64,000 bases of DNA from Toxotes chatareus (taxonomy: Eukaryota; Chordata; Actinopteri; Toxotidae). The position numbers were made by a program, and so were the translations under genes. The notes beneath the pieces are model-generated. The model searched no databases. It saw only the letters and a list, made by a program, of their open reading frames with translations, and was not told the origin of the DNA. Where the stretch lies: assembly GCA_016801885.1 (NCBI GenBank), contig CM028891.1:15909017-15973016 (forward strand), given 5' to 3'. Shown one piece after another: positions 1 to 11,223 of the stretch (its first letter is position 1; the number at the start of each line of letters is the position of its first letter).

Positions 1-492
1 GTGGGACGGCAAGGAGAGGGCCAGGTCGCTGCATTCATACAGCCCCACTGTGAAGAAATATAAGATCTGACTGATCTATCACCTGCTTTCTCTCCGTACT
101 TATCTCTCTCTTGACCTTTTTCCGTTACAGTTTTTCCTATGCGTGGCTTGATCTCCCTCGCTGTTTGCCACATTTTCTGCTTATTTCCATCTCAAAGAGT
201 CGAGTTTTAGTCACACAGGCACTTCTCAGAGGCAGACAAACATCAGTAGATGAAGCAGAAGAGAGAAGAGTTTTGCTGGCTAAGTGATACTTCACTGAGG
301 CCCAAATGAAAAAAGAAAACGGTTAAGAAGGCAGTTAAAGCACAGGACTGAGGTGAAAAGACACATTCCCATGCTAACTTAAATGTATTCACATGCTTTG
401 TGTGCTCATGAGCTTGTTTTTTCTTTTATCCAACCCTTTATTGTGTGCTTTCTGAGATCTGCCTGGAGCTAACATCTGTTTGTTTTTATGCA

Positions 493-844
493 GCTGTGAG
501 CTGCTCCTCTATTTTCTTTACGCTTTGCAATGCCGGACAAATACTGTCCATCAAAAGGACGCTCAGAAATCACTTTCCCAGTGTAAAGGTATACTCTGAC
601 CCTGCTCAGAAGTAGTATTTAGTAATATATATATTTTCTTTCCAGAACAGCTCTGCCTCAGAGAAATGTTTATAACTAAAACTTGAACCAGCTTCTGCTT
701 CTTTTTTTTCCATCTCTCTCTCTTTCATTTATCTCCTACACAGCACACCCACATGGTTTGGGCAGGGCAGAACAGCCGCAGTGTTTGGAAATTGTGGTTT
801 CTGTGTCCCACTGAGAAAGTCACAGCACAGACTGCCCCTCAATA

Positions 845-887
<43 letters not shown>

Positions 888-1499
888 TATAAAACACACA
901 CACACTCCAATAAAGTATAAATATAGAGCCTGACTCAACCCCCTCTGCCCACACACAGCGGCATCAACACACACACACACACACAGACAGGCGGCTTGAC
1001 CCAAACAGACTGAGCAGCCCACACTGACTCCCTGTGGTGAGCTCCGACCACTGCATGTAATTACTGCTGAGACAAGTCTCACTAATACCATCCAGGATCT
1101 GTATCTTAGCATTTATCACACAGTTACAGCAACATAATGTTTAATGTCTTGTTAGATTATGACATTGAAAAATAAAAAAGCTTCACTTTCCTCCCATAAA
1201 ATGTCAAAGAGCTGTTTTCAGCTCAAAAGATAACCTGGACTAAATTACATAATTTGCTTTACTATTGTGCATTTCAGGAGAATGAAGGATGTTTGAAGGA
1301 CACAAATCCACTGTAGTTTAGGTGAGACAATTGTGTCTGGTGAATGGACACTTTATCTTTTATGTTTATGGTTCTTTGTGTATTTTAACGTATAAATATC
1401 TGTACATTGTGGTTTTTATTAATAGCATGTTGTGTTGAATGCTGTGTGTGAGAGATATTATTGTGTTCTCATGTGGATGATGGCAAACAGGCAAATAAA
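493..1499 (+). other. possible 3' end of an unidentified plus-strand transcript
   Basis: A good acceptor (pyrimidine-rich run ending in TTTTTATGCAG) precedes 493 and a donor GTAAAG|gtatac follows 588. The 96-base segment has an open frame of about 31 codons. A second acceptor (GCATTTCAG) lies at 1278, and an AATAAA at 1494-1499 is followed by GT-rich sequence. The two exon-like pieces do not join in an obviously long frame, and I do not recognise the peptide. In human, CNKSR2 lies on this side of SMPX in this orientation, so the end of such a gene is possible but not shown. Confidence 0.2.
845..882. repeat. (CA)n microsatellite
   Basis: Uninterrupted CA dinucleotide run of about 19 units. 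Open frames read through it on the minus strand are low-complexity artefacts. Confidence 0.9.
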
Positions 1500-2627
1500 C
1501 TCAGAGAGCCCAAGATAAAGTTTTGTTTGCTCACCGTCAGACTGATGGTTTTGGTTTATCTGTCCAGATCTTTATGGAGTTATATTTATGCCTTAATTGT
1601 GAGTGATGGGAGATTGTGAACCCATAAAAAGATTTTTTTGCAAGCACATCAATCATACTTAGAGTTTATTATCAAGCAAAGAGTAAACAAAAATAAAACA
1701 GGCAGGAATTCCAGTTGGAGTAACAGATTAATGCATTTAAAGGCTTAGTAGATGCATGGTCTTAGTTAAGAAACTGCAGATATGTAGACTACATCTGTTC
1801 TGGTGGTTACAGTGTGTGGGTCTGTGGAAGGACTTTGACCTTGCTATTCTTTAATTTTATCAGTAATTCTGAACACAATCAGCTGCTACCAGCACCTTCT
1901 CTCTCTGTATTTATAGACGTGTGGTTGTAGAGTTAGTTATTTGCTCTTGTCATACGCATGGACTGGATTTGCATCATTCACAAAGAAGCAGTGACTCAGT
2001 TTGTAAACACATCTCTGTGCTTCCTTCCAGTAGTTTGGTTCTAATTTGCATCTTTTTCTTTGAACTCTTTAATCCCTACCTGTCAAAAGTGCAACTTCAA
2101 ATATTACCAACCGAGCCGATATCTCAAGGGATCAGTGGAAAATATGGTGGGTGTCGATGTGAATGTAATAATCAGATTAACAATAATCAGTTGATCAGGT
2201 ATATCCAACAGCCCCTCAACAAATCCTATATGTGCTGTTACCCAACAACATTAAAATAGTATTATTAAACTTTATACTTTTACTCTTCTGTTTGATTCTG
2301 TTTGAGGTCGTCTTTAACAGCCCAAATATTTAACATATTTAACATGGTTTATCATCTCAGTACTTCATGACCTTTCTTAATTTTATGTGAATTTCTTATG
2401 ATTATGAAAACAAGATTTTGAACTGATTACAGTACGTTTCAGAAGTCTGCTTCATAAAATGAGGCTTTACTTCTGTTAATTGTATAATGTTTTTATATTA
2501 AAATTTTTATTTTATTAAAAGTCAAGTATATATACTGTGTATATTATTACTTTTAAACATAAAGCAGTGGTGTGTGGGGAGTCGAGATTCGGGGATGTTC
2601 ATCTGACTGTGACCACCTACCTACATG

Positions 2628-5600
2628 TTAATCCTTGGTCACCCATCGTAGTTCGCTCTTGACGTTCTGCAGCTCTGATAGGTTGACAGCAGGCCCGGGC
2701 AGTTTTACCGCACCCGGCAACGCCTTCTTCTCCTCCGGTGTCTGGGCTGCCGCACTGGGTTGATCTGGTGAATGAGCCTGAGAAAAAAATAAATTGATAA
2801 ATTTAAATGTGGTGGGATTATTTGAACAAAATACGTTTAAGAAAATAGATTCATGGTTCTTACAAGAATACAGGATTATTGTGTGTGTGAGTGCAGAGTT
2901 TCTTCTTTGACTATTTGAAAAATGTATTATTCAGGCAGACACAATTCACAAACAACACAAGAGAGGTGTAAAATAATTTGCCTAAAAAGCCAACACCACC
3001 TTTTCCTCTGGAACATTATGGGAAATGTTGTGTACCACAGCAGTACACATCTGAAAGGTGTGTTTTGTGGGACAATGCAAGCCCAAATTACTACACTTCT
3101 GGTTTGCACACGAAAACAATTTTTCTATGTCAGATTTTATAAAGCTACAGATACAGAAGTCCATGTTTTCCTTCACTTACATGTGTGTGTGTGTGTGTGT
3201 GTTTGTGTGTCTTATGTGTTGTCTTACCTCCTCTACTTCTACTGTCTCCTCTCTTCTCTTGACAGGATGTCCCGCCCCAGGACGCAAAGCTCCCATCGGG
3301 ATGTTCAAATTAGCCTGACGGACATCGAGAACAGCCAATGAGACACATCACTTAATCAAATAAACATTTCCTGTCTCCGTGTCTGTGTGTGTGCGCGCGT
3401 GCATGTGTGTGTGTGTGTGCGTGTGTGTTTTCTATGTGTGGGTACCCCTGCCGTGTCCTCAAAACCCCTTGTTTTGTTTATGACTAATATTTCCTGGTTA
3501 TCATCATGTCCCTAAAAGACTTGTGTCTTTATGAAAATTGGGACACACACACATGCACACCTACACACACACCCAGACACACACTCACACACACACACAC
3601 ACAGAGCTTACAGATCTGCCTGCTAACTTGATGTTCTTCTGCTGCGTGCCCTGATGTCCTGTCACTTGGATTTGATGTGTTTTGTATTGTACCGTACTGT
3701 AATGTATTGTATATATGCTCATATTGTACAGCTGTACAGACAGGGAGTGTGGTGTGTGTCACTGAGGACGCTGGATATTGTTCTATGAAAGAGTTTTATT
3801 TTTTCCAGATATTAAGGTGTAAAGGTTAGAAGGAAAGTTCTGGAAGAAATCGCCTCATTAACAGCATGTTTGCTAAGATTTGTATTACTGTAATGTTGCT
3901 TGGGCTGGGATTGTTTACTGCCTTTATGCTTAGCGTGCTGTTAGCATGGAAGGATTACTGAACAGCCGCGGCAAAAACGACCACAAAGAGACAAAACCAA
4001 CTACAAAGAGATGCAAAACAACCATAAAGATGCTAAACAACCACAGAGAGACTCAAAACAACCTCAAATAGACACAAAATTCTCACAAAGTCACACTGAA
4101 CTACCACAAAGAGAGGAAAAACAACCGCAAAGTACATGGTTCCATTGTTTGTAGTCACTTTGCGTGTCTTTCAGTCTGGAGGTCTTGCGCCTACATAAGG
4201 AGGGTGGCTGGAGGTCCTGTTGTCTTAGAATCCGCCCATGGCTGTTTGCAACCATCTTATGACACTCAATCATCTTCTGCACACAACCAAAGATTAAGGG
4301 AATATTTCGCCCTAAGTTGAAAAGTCAGTCATTGTGCTCACCCTTTAAAGTGTCTGAAATTAAATAAAATAAGATGCCCACTGAAAGAGCCCCTGCGCTG
4401 TGATTCCATCTCAGCCTCAGTCACATCATTAAAGGAAAACTATTTCAACTTGGGTCATTTTTTATTTGACATTTTTGCAGACCATTTTTGACTGCATGCT
4501 ACAGTGCAATGTTTTTGATATACCGATGTGTTTTCCCTGTACCATTGCAAGCATCAGTTGATTTCCACCCACTTAATCAAGCTGTAATTCTTAAAAACAG
4601 CTGGAGTCATGTGATCCAGCAGAGTGAGATTTCATGGATGCAGAGTTGAGAAATAGAACAGTGGAAAATATGCATACAAATGTCTGGAATACAGCTGTTA
4701 CGTAGAGTACATGTGATTTGTAGTCTCCTGAACCTTCTTGCATAGCACATTCGAAGTGTTTTACAGCCAAACAACTGCACTGAAGGCCTAAATATTTACT
4801 AATTTATCATCTTTATTCTTCGCACTAATAATGCACATCGCTGTGTGATGACTCTGCAGCTGAGGAATAGATGTCAGTGAAGTAAATATTCAACTGATTC
4901 TAGAAACATTTGGAGGCAAAATGCACAAGCTGTTTGGGGAAACTGAATAGCTTACTCTTTGGAGCTATAAAAGATAGTACTTGCTATTAATGTGGGAGGA
5001 GGCTGAGATGGAACCACGGAGTGTAACGTGCTGCATTTCAACTGATCCTATGAACGTTACTGAGGGTGAACAAATCCTTTAAGCTCAAAGAGTTTTGTGA
5101 ACATGACGGGAATGCCTGGATAAGAAGGGAGGAATTTTTAAATGCACCAACAAGGAGAGTTTTAAAGTGGTCCTTTTTGCAACTATATTACCTGAAACAA
5201 TGTTCACTGATTTTCTTACTGTAGTGATTTAAAGGAAACTAATAGCTGTCTGGAAAGAAGAAAGATACAGTTTGCTTTGGAAAAGCAAACAAAGCAGATA
5301 AAAGATCAAACTGTGTGTTATTTCTAACGTGAAGCTGTACTGCTGTTCTTGTTTGTGATTAACAGAAAGTGATGATGGAGACTGAACTAGGAGCCACATG
5401 TTTGTACTGTACTGGTATTTGAAAACCCTCTGTCCTGATGCCTATCCCATGGTTAGACATGAAAATGAGCACAATGAGAAGAGAGACGATGGAAGAAACC
5501 CTCTCTGACATGCACACACAAAGCCATTACAACAGAAATACAGACAACTGCATCCCTGCGCCTCGCTACAACTCTGCACTATTAAAGCCTTGATGCTGTA

Positions 5601-6198
5601 TATGCACAGTCAGAACTCTGTATTTGCCTTTGCCAATAAATACTTTAATGTGGAAACACTTCTGTTATCTGCAGTCTTTTTTTTATTATGCCCTTCAGTT
5701 AAAGCTGTTCTCCACTTTTATCCTTGCAGTACACTGTGGATTGTTAATTTTCCTGTGTTCACCATAATACAGTTCCAGTTCCAGACAGTTCAAACACACT
5801 CAGGATCAGTATAATATATACTGACGTCTTAAGATGTAAGACACACCAATATATGTTAGTAATCATGAAATAACACACTGAAAGGGCCTTTTCTGTGTAA
5901 TCATTACATTTACTTGAAGCATGTTTTGCTGATAAAACTTCTGTATTTTTACTTTTACTTGTAATGTGATGTTTTTTTCAATCGAGGTATTTCTACCTCT
6001 GCTTCAAAAAAAAAAAAAGATGTGAATACTTTCTTCACCACTGCTCAGGAGTAGTATTTGTTTGTATTTGAGTCACTGACACACACACACACACACACTC
6101 TGTAAAACTACACTCACCCATGGAAACAGCCTATATTGTGCAGACAGATGAAAAACTTTTACCTGAAGGGCCTTGACGTTGGACGAAGGTTTGGACAT
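2628..6198 (-). CDS. smpx: Small muscle protein X-linked (SMPX/Chisel), three coding exons
   Basis: Encodes a 90-residue protein (human 88). SMPX is a small striated-muscle protein (Chisel) linked to the cytoskeleton and costameres; human mutations cause hearing loss and distal myopathy. Coding exons on the minus strand, in transcript order: 6198-6163 ([12 protein letters not shown]), 3314-3228 (begins [15 protein letters not shown], ends EVEE) and 2777-2628 (contains [20 protein letters not shown], stop TAA at 2630-2628). All introns are phase 0 with GT-AG ends, and lengths 36+87+150 keep frame. The core blocks NIPMGA-RPGAG and [15 protein letters not shown] are the recognisable SMPX signature. 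The start exon has an acceptor at 6223, so its first 24 bases are 5' UTR. It is divergent from mbtps2, as in human Xp22. Confidence 0.93.
3182..3212. repeat. (TG)n microsatellite inside smpx intron 2 boundary
   Basis: TG run immediately downstream (in smpx orientation) of the middle smpx coding exon. On the minus strand it puts CA repeats about 15 bases past the donor, a position where CA repeats can influence exon inclusion through hnRNP L; that effect is inference. Confidence 0.8.
3380..3604. repeat. GT-rich run followed by CA-rich run (inverted pair)
   Basis: A GT/GC-rich run (about 3380-3430) is followed about 110 bases on by a CA-rich run (about 3541-3602). The two are reverse complements in bulk, so this part of an smpx intron could fold back on itself. 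Confidence 0.7.
3960..4135. repeat. degenerate minisatellite, unit about AACAACCACAAAGAGACAC
   Basis: Seven or so imperfect units of about 20-27 bases built on ACAACCACAAAGAGAC, inside an smpx intron. The same motif recurs in reverse complement at about 57920-58145. Confidence 0.75.
4310..5090. repeat. possible fold-back element
   Basis: The segment at 4394-4419 (contains GATTCCATCTCAGCCTC) is matched in inverted orientation by 5000-5027 (contains GGCTGAGATGGAACCAC). Weaker inverted similarity continues outward (TCACCCTTTAAA near 4339 against GGGTGAACAAATCCTTTAA near 5066). This looks like an old inverted-repeat mobile element, family unknown, inside an smpx intron. Confidence 0.4.
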
Positions 6199-7824
6199 AA
6201 TCCCCCCGTTAAGTCCACTGACCTGGAGGAAACACAGATCACAGACATTCAGCTGTGGGTTTCTGTGGGTATTTGAGTATGTGTGTGTGCATGTTGGGGG
6301 CACTGGTACTCTGTTTCTGTGGTTTTAAAGGCCCGGGATAGCATTTCAGTTGCTTAGCGACTCTTACAGAGAGAAGCAGGTAGAGGAACTGTTCTCTGAA
6401 TCATTCATGAGCGGGAGACCGAGAGACGGTGGGGAATGTCAAAATAAAAGTGCAATAGTGCCTCAATTTCAGCAAGAGCTCTGAGGTTGTGTGAGAGAAA
6501 CTTTGCATTTAGTATAGTGATGTGTAGGAAAAGTGGTGAGTGTGAATTTAAATTAACTCCACCTTCTTTTAGTGACAGTCATTTGCTCTGTGCAGGAGCA
6601 GCGGTGACAGACAGTAAATGGATTTATCGATCGCACAAACCACATACACTTTCCCACTCCGTTTTGCCACATATTACCCAGAAGAAAAAAAAATATAACA
6701 ATTATATATAAGTCCTTCCTTTCCTCTGGCGTTGTAAATACTTTAAAGTGGATCACAAATATACAGTTTTATTGCTCAGATATTTTCAAGACTGTCCAGG
6801 AAAAACAATCCCACAATCCATCTTATGATCTTTCCTTGAACCTGACCAAACCTTAATCCTAACCAGCAGGTTTGGGAAGGCACAGCATTGATGTTGTCCT
6901 GCTGATGTTCACCTCTATAGGCTGTTGTAGGGGTCATGAACAAATAGTAGTTTGTCATTTAGTTAGGAGGGCCTCTGAAGATGCAAATATTTAAAAATAA
7001 ATACAGATACATATAGTTTAATTTTCAAAAGACTCTCTAATTAAATCCCAGTAATGTCAATCATCCACTTTGCATTTCCTCTCAGCCTCTTTGCAGTTAT
7101 TTTTTACTTCCTCCCTCCCCTTTTGGTGTTCCACAGATCAACACTGACCCAAGAGGTCCCTAATCGTAGAAGTTTCCATGGCCTATTTATCTTATCTTTT
7201 AGTAGCTCAGAGGACCAGAGAAACTGAGTGAGTCTAAAACTCTCCGGCTGCTGCTGCTGCGTTGATGGCAGCACTTAGATACTGTTGCCAGGGTGTTGTT
7301 TGTGCAACAACATGCAGTAAGAGCTTTGCTGTCCTTAACATGAGAGCAAAAGCCTGGACACCCCCAGAATACACAGCCACAGTCACAGATACACACTCAT
7401 GCTTACACAACGTGATGATATTTATGTTGGCTGTGAGTAGCACCTGCCCTCTGACGCCACTCTGCAAAGCCTGACAAACCCCTTCACTTTCACACATACC
7501 GTGTGCGCACACTCATACTCTCTCTCACACACACATAACCACAGGTGCAATTATTCCTCATACTTTACATTATTCAAATCTTCATACATTAAAACCCTTC
7601 AAACCTCCGAGACCTCACAGAAAAACTATGAGGTGTGTGCGTCTGTGGGCACGAGAGGGAGTGTGTGTGTGCATGCCTCAGTGTGTGACATTATTAGTGT
7701 ATTTCTGGAATATAGACAAGAGAGCACATTTAGAGAGCTGCAGCTGCACGTAAAGTAAAGTAAAGTAAATTCATCAGAAACTGAATGAATGACTTGCCTT
7801 AATTAGGATAAAGCTGGCGATATT

Positions 7825-7965
7825 TTTTTTTTTGGTCCAGACTGAAACATCTCAAAAACTTTTCAATGGATTGACAAGAAATTTTGTAGAGACATTCATG
7901 TTCCTCAGAGAGAGGAGAGTCTGAAGCTCAATGACTCGCATGGCTTTTCAGTTTTAGAATAACTA
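7825..7965 (+). mobile_element. dispersed teleost repeat, family A (forward copy)
   Basis: Contains GGTCCAGACTGAAACATCTC, then a stretch about a substitution-rich 'ATGGATTGACAAGAAATTTTG' block and 'AGACATTCATGTTC'. The same blocks appear in reverse complement at 21520-21845 and 29140-29205. It resembles a non-coding repeat I recall as very common in percomorph fish introns; no coding capacity. Confidence 0.6.
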
Positions 7966-8039
7966 GTGCTTTCAAAGACAGAAATGGGGGGAAAAGCAGC
8001 TGTAGTTATGGGTGGGTTATGTGTATACCACACATAATA

Positions 8040-8168
8040 TTTCTTGGCCAGGAAGCCAAGAGTTTATGCCAAGCTAGGCTAATCATCTCCTGGCTCTAGT
8101 GCCAGCTTCTCATTTAACTAAGAAAATGAAATGGTGTCTATCCCAAAATATTAAAATATTCCTTTAAA
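8040..8168 (+). mobile_element. dispersed teleost repeat, family B (partial copy)
   Basis: Contains AAGCTAGGCTAATCATCTCC, TGGCTCTAG and TTCTCATTTAACT, ending in ATCCCAAAATATTAAAATATT-CCTTTAAA. A longer copy in the same orientation lies at 24275-24643. The end is close to the reverse complement of that copy's start (TAGTTTGACATTTTGGGA), suggesting inverted termini. Confidence 0.55.
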
Positions 8169-8549
8169 GATTTACACTTAAGCAGGAAGTTGGGGCAAAC
8201 TGCAACAGACGGGAAGGGACATGTTGGAAAGTGTTGAATTTGCTGACAATAAGAAAAATATAGAGTAGTGCCAGACTTACCCTTTAAGAATAAAAGTTAC
8301 TTTTTGCATTAATAAGATTTAGTTAATGATATATTTTGTCAAAACAGTTTTATTTCTCCATTGCTAAACTCTGAGAGGACCTGCAGGTTATCAGAAACTT
8401 CCAGATTGTTCCTTAAAAACCACAAAATACACTGAATGAAATACAGAATGAAATACAGGATGAATAGTACAGTAATGTCCTACCTGCCAGCCAAAAACAC
8501 AACATACACATCAGCACTCACACACATAGAAAAAGCAGATGTAACTTAC

Positions 8550-8734
8550 CTGTTGATGACACAATGCTGTATCCTCTAATGCTTTATTTTATATATGCAC
8601 TTTCCTTATACTTTCTATGCGTCACAGACTTGTCTCCTCTCTACTCTCCATCTCTTTCTTTTTCTTTCTCTTTTCGTCTTCTCTCCGCCCTCTCGTTTTC
8701 TCTCTGGCTGCCTGGTAAGTGGTAGAAGGATTCC
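8550..8734 (-). other. smpx: probable non-coding first exon of smpx
   Basis: Read on the minus strand, this segment ends at a consensus donor (CAACAG|gtaagt at 8550/8549) and begins about 25-30 bases downstream of the CTATTTATAG element at 8768-8759. It is purine-rich and has no long frame. Human SMPX also has a non-coding first exon. Other minus-strand gtaag donors at 9536 (CAGGAG|gtaagac) and 10021 (CAACAG|gtaagac) could mark alternative or additional 5' exons. Confidence 0.45.
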
Positions 8735-8758
8735 TCTCATATCTGGGATTTGTTCTCA

Positions 8759-8768
8759 CTATAAATAG
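8759..8768 (-). promoter_or_regulatory. smpx: MEF2-consensus / TATA-like element of smpx
   Basis: CTATAAATAG (minus: CTATTTATAG) fits the MEF2 consensus CTA(A/T)4TAG exactly and also contains TATTTATA, which could act as a TATA box. It stands just upstream of a segment that ends at a perfect splice donor, in a gene known to be muscle-specific. Function is inferred. Confidence 0.45.
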
Positions 8769-8918
8769 ACCAGTGATACACAGAAGGGACCTGCTTTCTA
8801 TCCATACACACACACACACCCTCTCAGGAACACATGGACACACACAGATACGGACCAAAACATAGTCAAACAGTAGCACAGAGGCCCTGGAATCTCCTCA
8901 GTTTGAACACCTTTTTAA

Positions 8919-9298
8919 GGTTTTGGAGCTACGATCATAGCAAAATGTTCCAATTTACCAGTAAGACCAAACTTCATTCAATAAAATGGAACATTTAAGC
9001 ATGACAGGCCTAAACACAAAAATGTCTGCTTGTATGGAATTTTAATATGTTCATAATAACAAGTAAAATATTCCAGTTAGGGAAAGAACATAACTGCAGT
9101 ACCAAACTTTGTCCTGTGTTGAGCAACATAGCCTCTGATTTTTGCATATTTTTAATGTTTTTGAGCTATTTGTGTGCTGAAATAGTTCAACCACTAGACC
9201 AAACTTCACTCAAAAAATGGAACATTTAAGCATGAGCCACTCAAATGCAAAACTGTCTGCTTATATGACATTCGTTTGTTTACAATGGCAAGCAGTGA
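8919..9298. repeat. imperfect tandem duplication, period about 232 bp
   Basis: GACCAAACTTCATTCA at 8965 and GACCAAACTTCACTCA at 9197, each followed by ATGGAACATTTAAGCATGA and then by TGTCTGCTT. Similar flanks (TTTTGGAGCTA / TTTTTGAGCTA) show that more than 100 bases were duplicated with divergence. Confidence 0.7.
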
Positions 9299-9969
9299 CA
9301 TTTTTTTTTTACTTCATCTTCTTCAAATCGTGACACTTCAATCCTCAAAACACTCCTTCTAATCTTAGTGACTAAAATGGCACTGCCCTATTTCTGCTCT
9401 GACACTCACTCAACACACACACACACACACACACTAATTCACACACAGAAGTAGTCATGCTGGTATATCTGCATTTATACATTTATGAGCACAGTGATCT
9501 CATAGGGTTAAAGGTGTGTGTGTGTGCTGTCTTACCTCCTGGTGTGCGTGGCTGCTCTGCCGTGCCTGCGGTCCCTCTGAGGTCCACTTCGGCTACCTGA
9601 CCTGTTTCCGCTCAGCCTGATTGGCTTGGAGAGACAGGAAACTCCTCCCTGAGTGGAACCCGACCCAGCATCGGAAAAACAGAATGAGTTTTCAGCCTCT
9701 GTGTGTGTGCTTCTGTCAGTGCATGCGTTTCTATATATTTTAATTCTCTTGTACTGTGTGCTCACCGGTTCCACCTGTCTTTCTTTCAGTACCAGCTATT
9801 CTTCAGATGAAACTATCCACCTTCATTGCATCAAACCACCGTGATCCTCTTCAGTTTCACCTATGAAAATGAATCTACTGTGTGCCCAGATAGTAAAATG
9901 AAGAGTCTCCAACTGCAGGCTGGTTATGTATTTCAAACCATGCAAATACAACCCCCTCTCTGCGTGTGT

Positions 9970-10013
<44 letters not shown>

Positions 10014-11223
10014 GTCTTACCTGTTGGCAGGGGCAGTCCTTACCTATCACAGATAAACACATTCATCACTGTATGTGTTTGTGGTATTTAACATACCATT
10101 GCTGAATATTATGCTGTTGCCTCTTGGTGGATGAAGTTTGGCCAGAAGCTGCAGCCAAGCTTCATTCAGAAAGCAACAACACAGAAGCCTCTCCATACGT
10201 AGATCTCTGGGTGTGTGTGAGATAACATGGGTAAATTTGTGTACAGCTCCTGGGGATGTGTAGATTTGGCCCCATGGCCCCAAACTGTCCTCCTGTGTAG
10301 CATCTCGTGTGGAGTAATTTGACTAAAAGCAAATATGTTTGGTGATATGCGTCCCTCAAGCAAAATATATATTATATATATAAATTATAAGAGCCTATGT
10401 ATTTTTGTCCTGAGTCCCTGACTTTTTATTGTTTCACTTCATATTGTTCTGAATTGGTGTGAACATGTATACTGAGAGACTGGAGGCTCCATGGGAAGAT
10501 GAATTGTGGCCATATAGATGTGAAGTGCAATGACACACAAAGTTTTATACATGAGTAGGTTTATGTTACCTGTTCACATTTTTGTGTTGATGAGTCAGAC
10601 TGGGAGCTGGTTTCTGAGCTACATCTGAGTCAGGCTGTGCACGTTTATTGGTGTCTTTTACCCTCCTGACCTTTTAATAGGACGAAAGCCAATATCTGGA
10701 CACACAGTTGCTTTTTTTTATAGCTGCAGCTCCGACTTGTTCTGCCATCAGGAGTTCAGCCTTCTCTTTCTTTTTCTTTCCCTAATGCAGCAACTTTCTA
10801 TTATTTTGTTTAATTTGTTCATTGATTTGTTTGTTTGTTTGTTTTTTATGTTTCTTTAACAGTTTACTGCTGCTTGGATGATGCTCGGATGCAATGTCTG
10901 GATGTTAGGAAGAAAGAAAAAGAAAGAGAAAGAAAGGTGGAAATGGAAATTCCTCCTGTTGAACACTGGGCGGAGCTGGTGCTCTGTTTGGTTGCTGCTG
11001 TTTGCCTTTAAAAGCGAAGAAGAAGAAGCTAAACAGGAAGAGTTTTTCGCAGAGACCTGACGGTGCCTTCCGCTCAGATCCTCTCTGAAAACCATCCCTA
11101 CCCTCCTTCATATTTTTTTTTTGCCAAACATGTGTGACCGCGGCTACATGCGTGACAAACAGCGGGCAGAGGGTGTGGTGGAGACGGCCCTACTCGGTTG
11201 AGCCAGTCCCCCCTGGATGCACC
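9299..11223. other. intergenic region between smpx and mbtps2
   Basis: Lies between divergent genes smpx and mbtps2 and must hold the mbtps2 promoter. It contains CA microsatellites at about 9413-9434 and 9971-10011. Two good minus-strand donors (9536, 10021) may belong to alternative smpx 5' exons. The region 10980-11223 just before the mbtps2 start is probably its 5' UTR; no TATA box is clear. Confidence 0.5.

Larger units (their letters stand above)
1..2627. other. mostly non-coding DNA downstream of smpx
   Basis: No confidently identifiable gene. The stretch contains a CA microsatellite at about 845-882 with further CA runs near 893-905 and 965-985, and AT-rich sequence. Exon-like segments on the plus strand are listed separately. 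On the minus strand the sequence just below 2628 should be the smpx 3' UTR: tandem AATAAA signals read on the minus strand at 2511-2516 and 2506-2511, about 115 bases past the smpx stop codon. Confidence 0.6.
6223..8549. other. smpx 5' intron, non-coding
   Basis: If the non-coding first exon at 8550-8734 is right, this is the first intron of smpx. It holds two dispersed-repeat fragments at 7825-8168 and a short (GTAAA)4 run near 7750, but no coding exon I can support. Confidence 0.5.

Noticed and set aside
1..69. Short open frame at the left edge ending at a TGA
   Set aside because: Only about 22 codons, cut by the window edge, and no family recognised, so it cannot be called a terminal exon.
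1921..2259. 112-codon plus-strand frame
   Set aside because: No conserved features; lies in the AT-rich region beyond the smpx 3' UTR.
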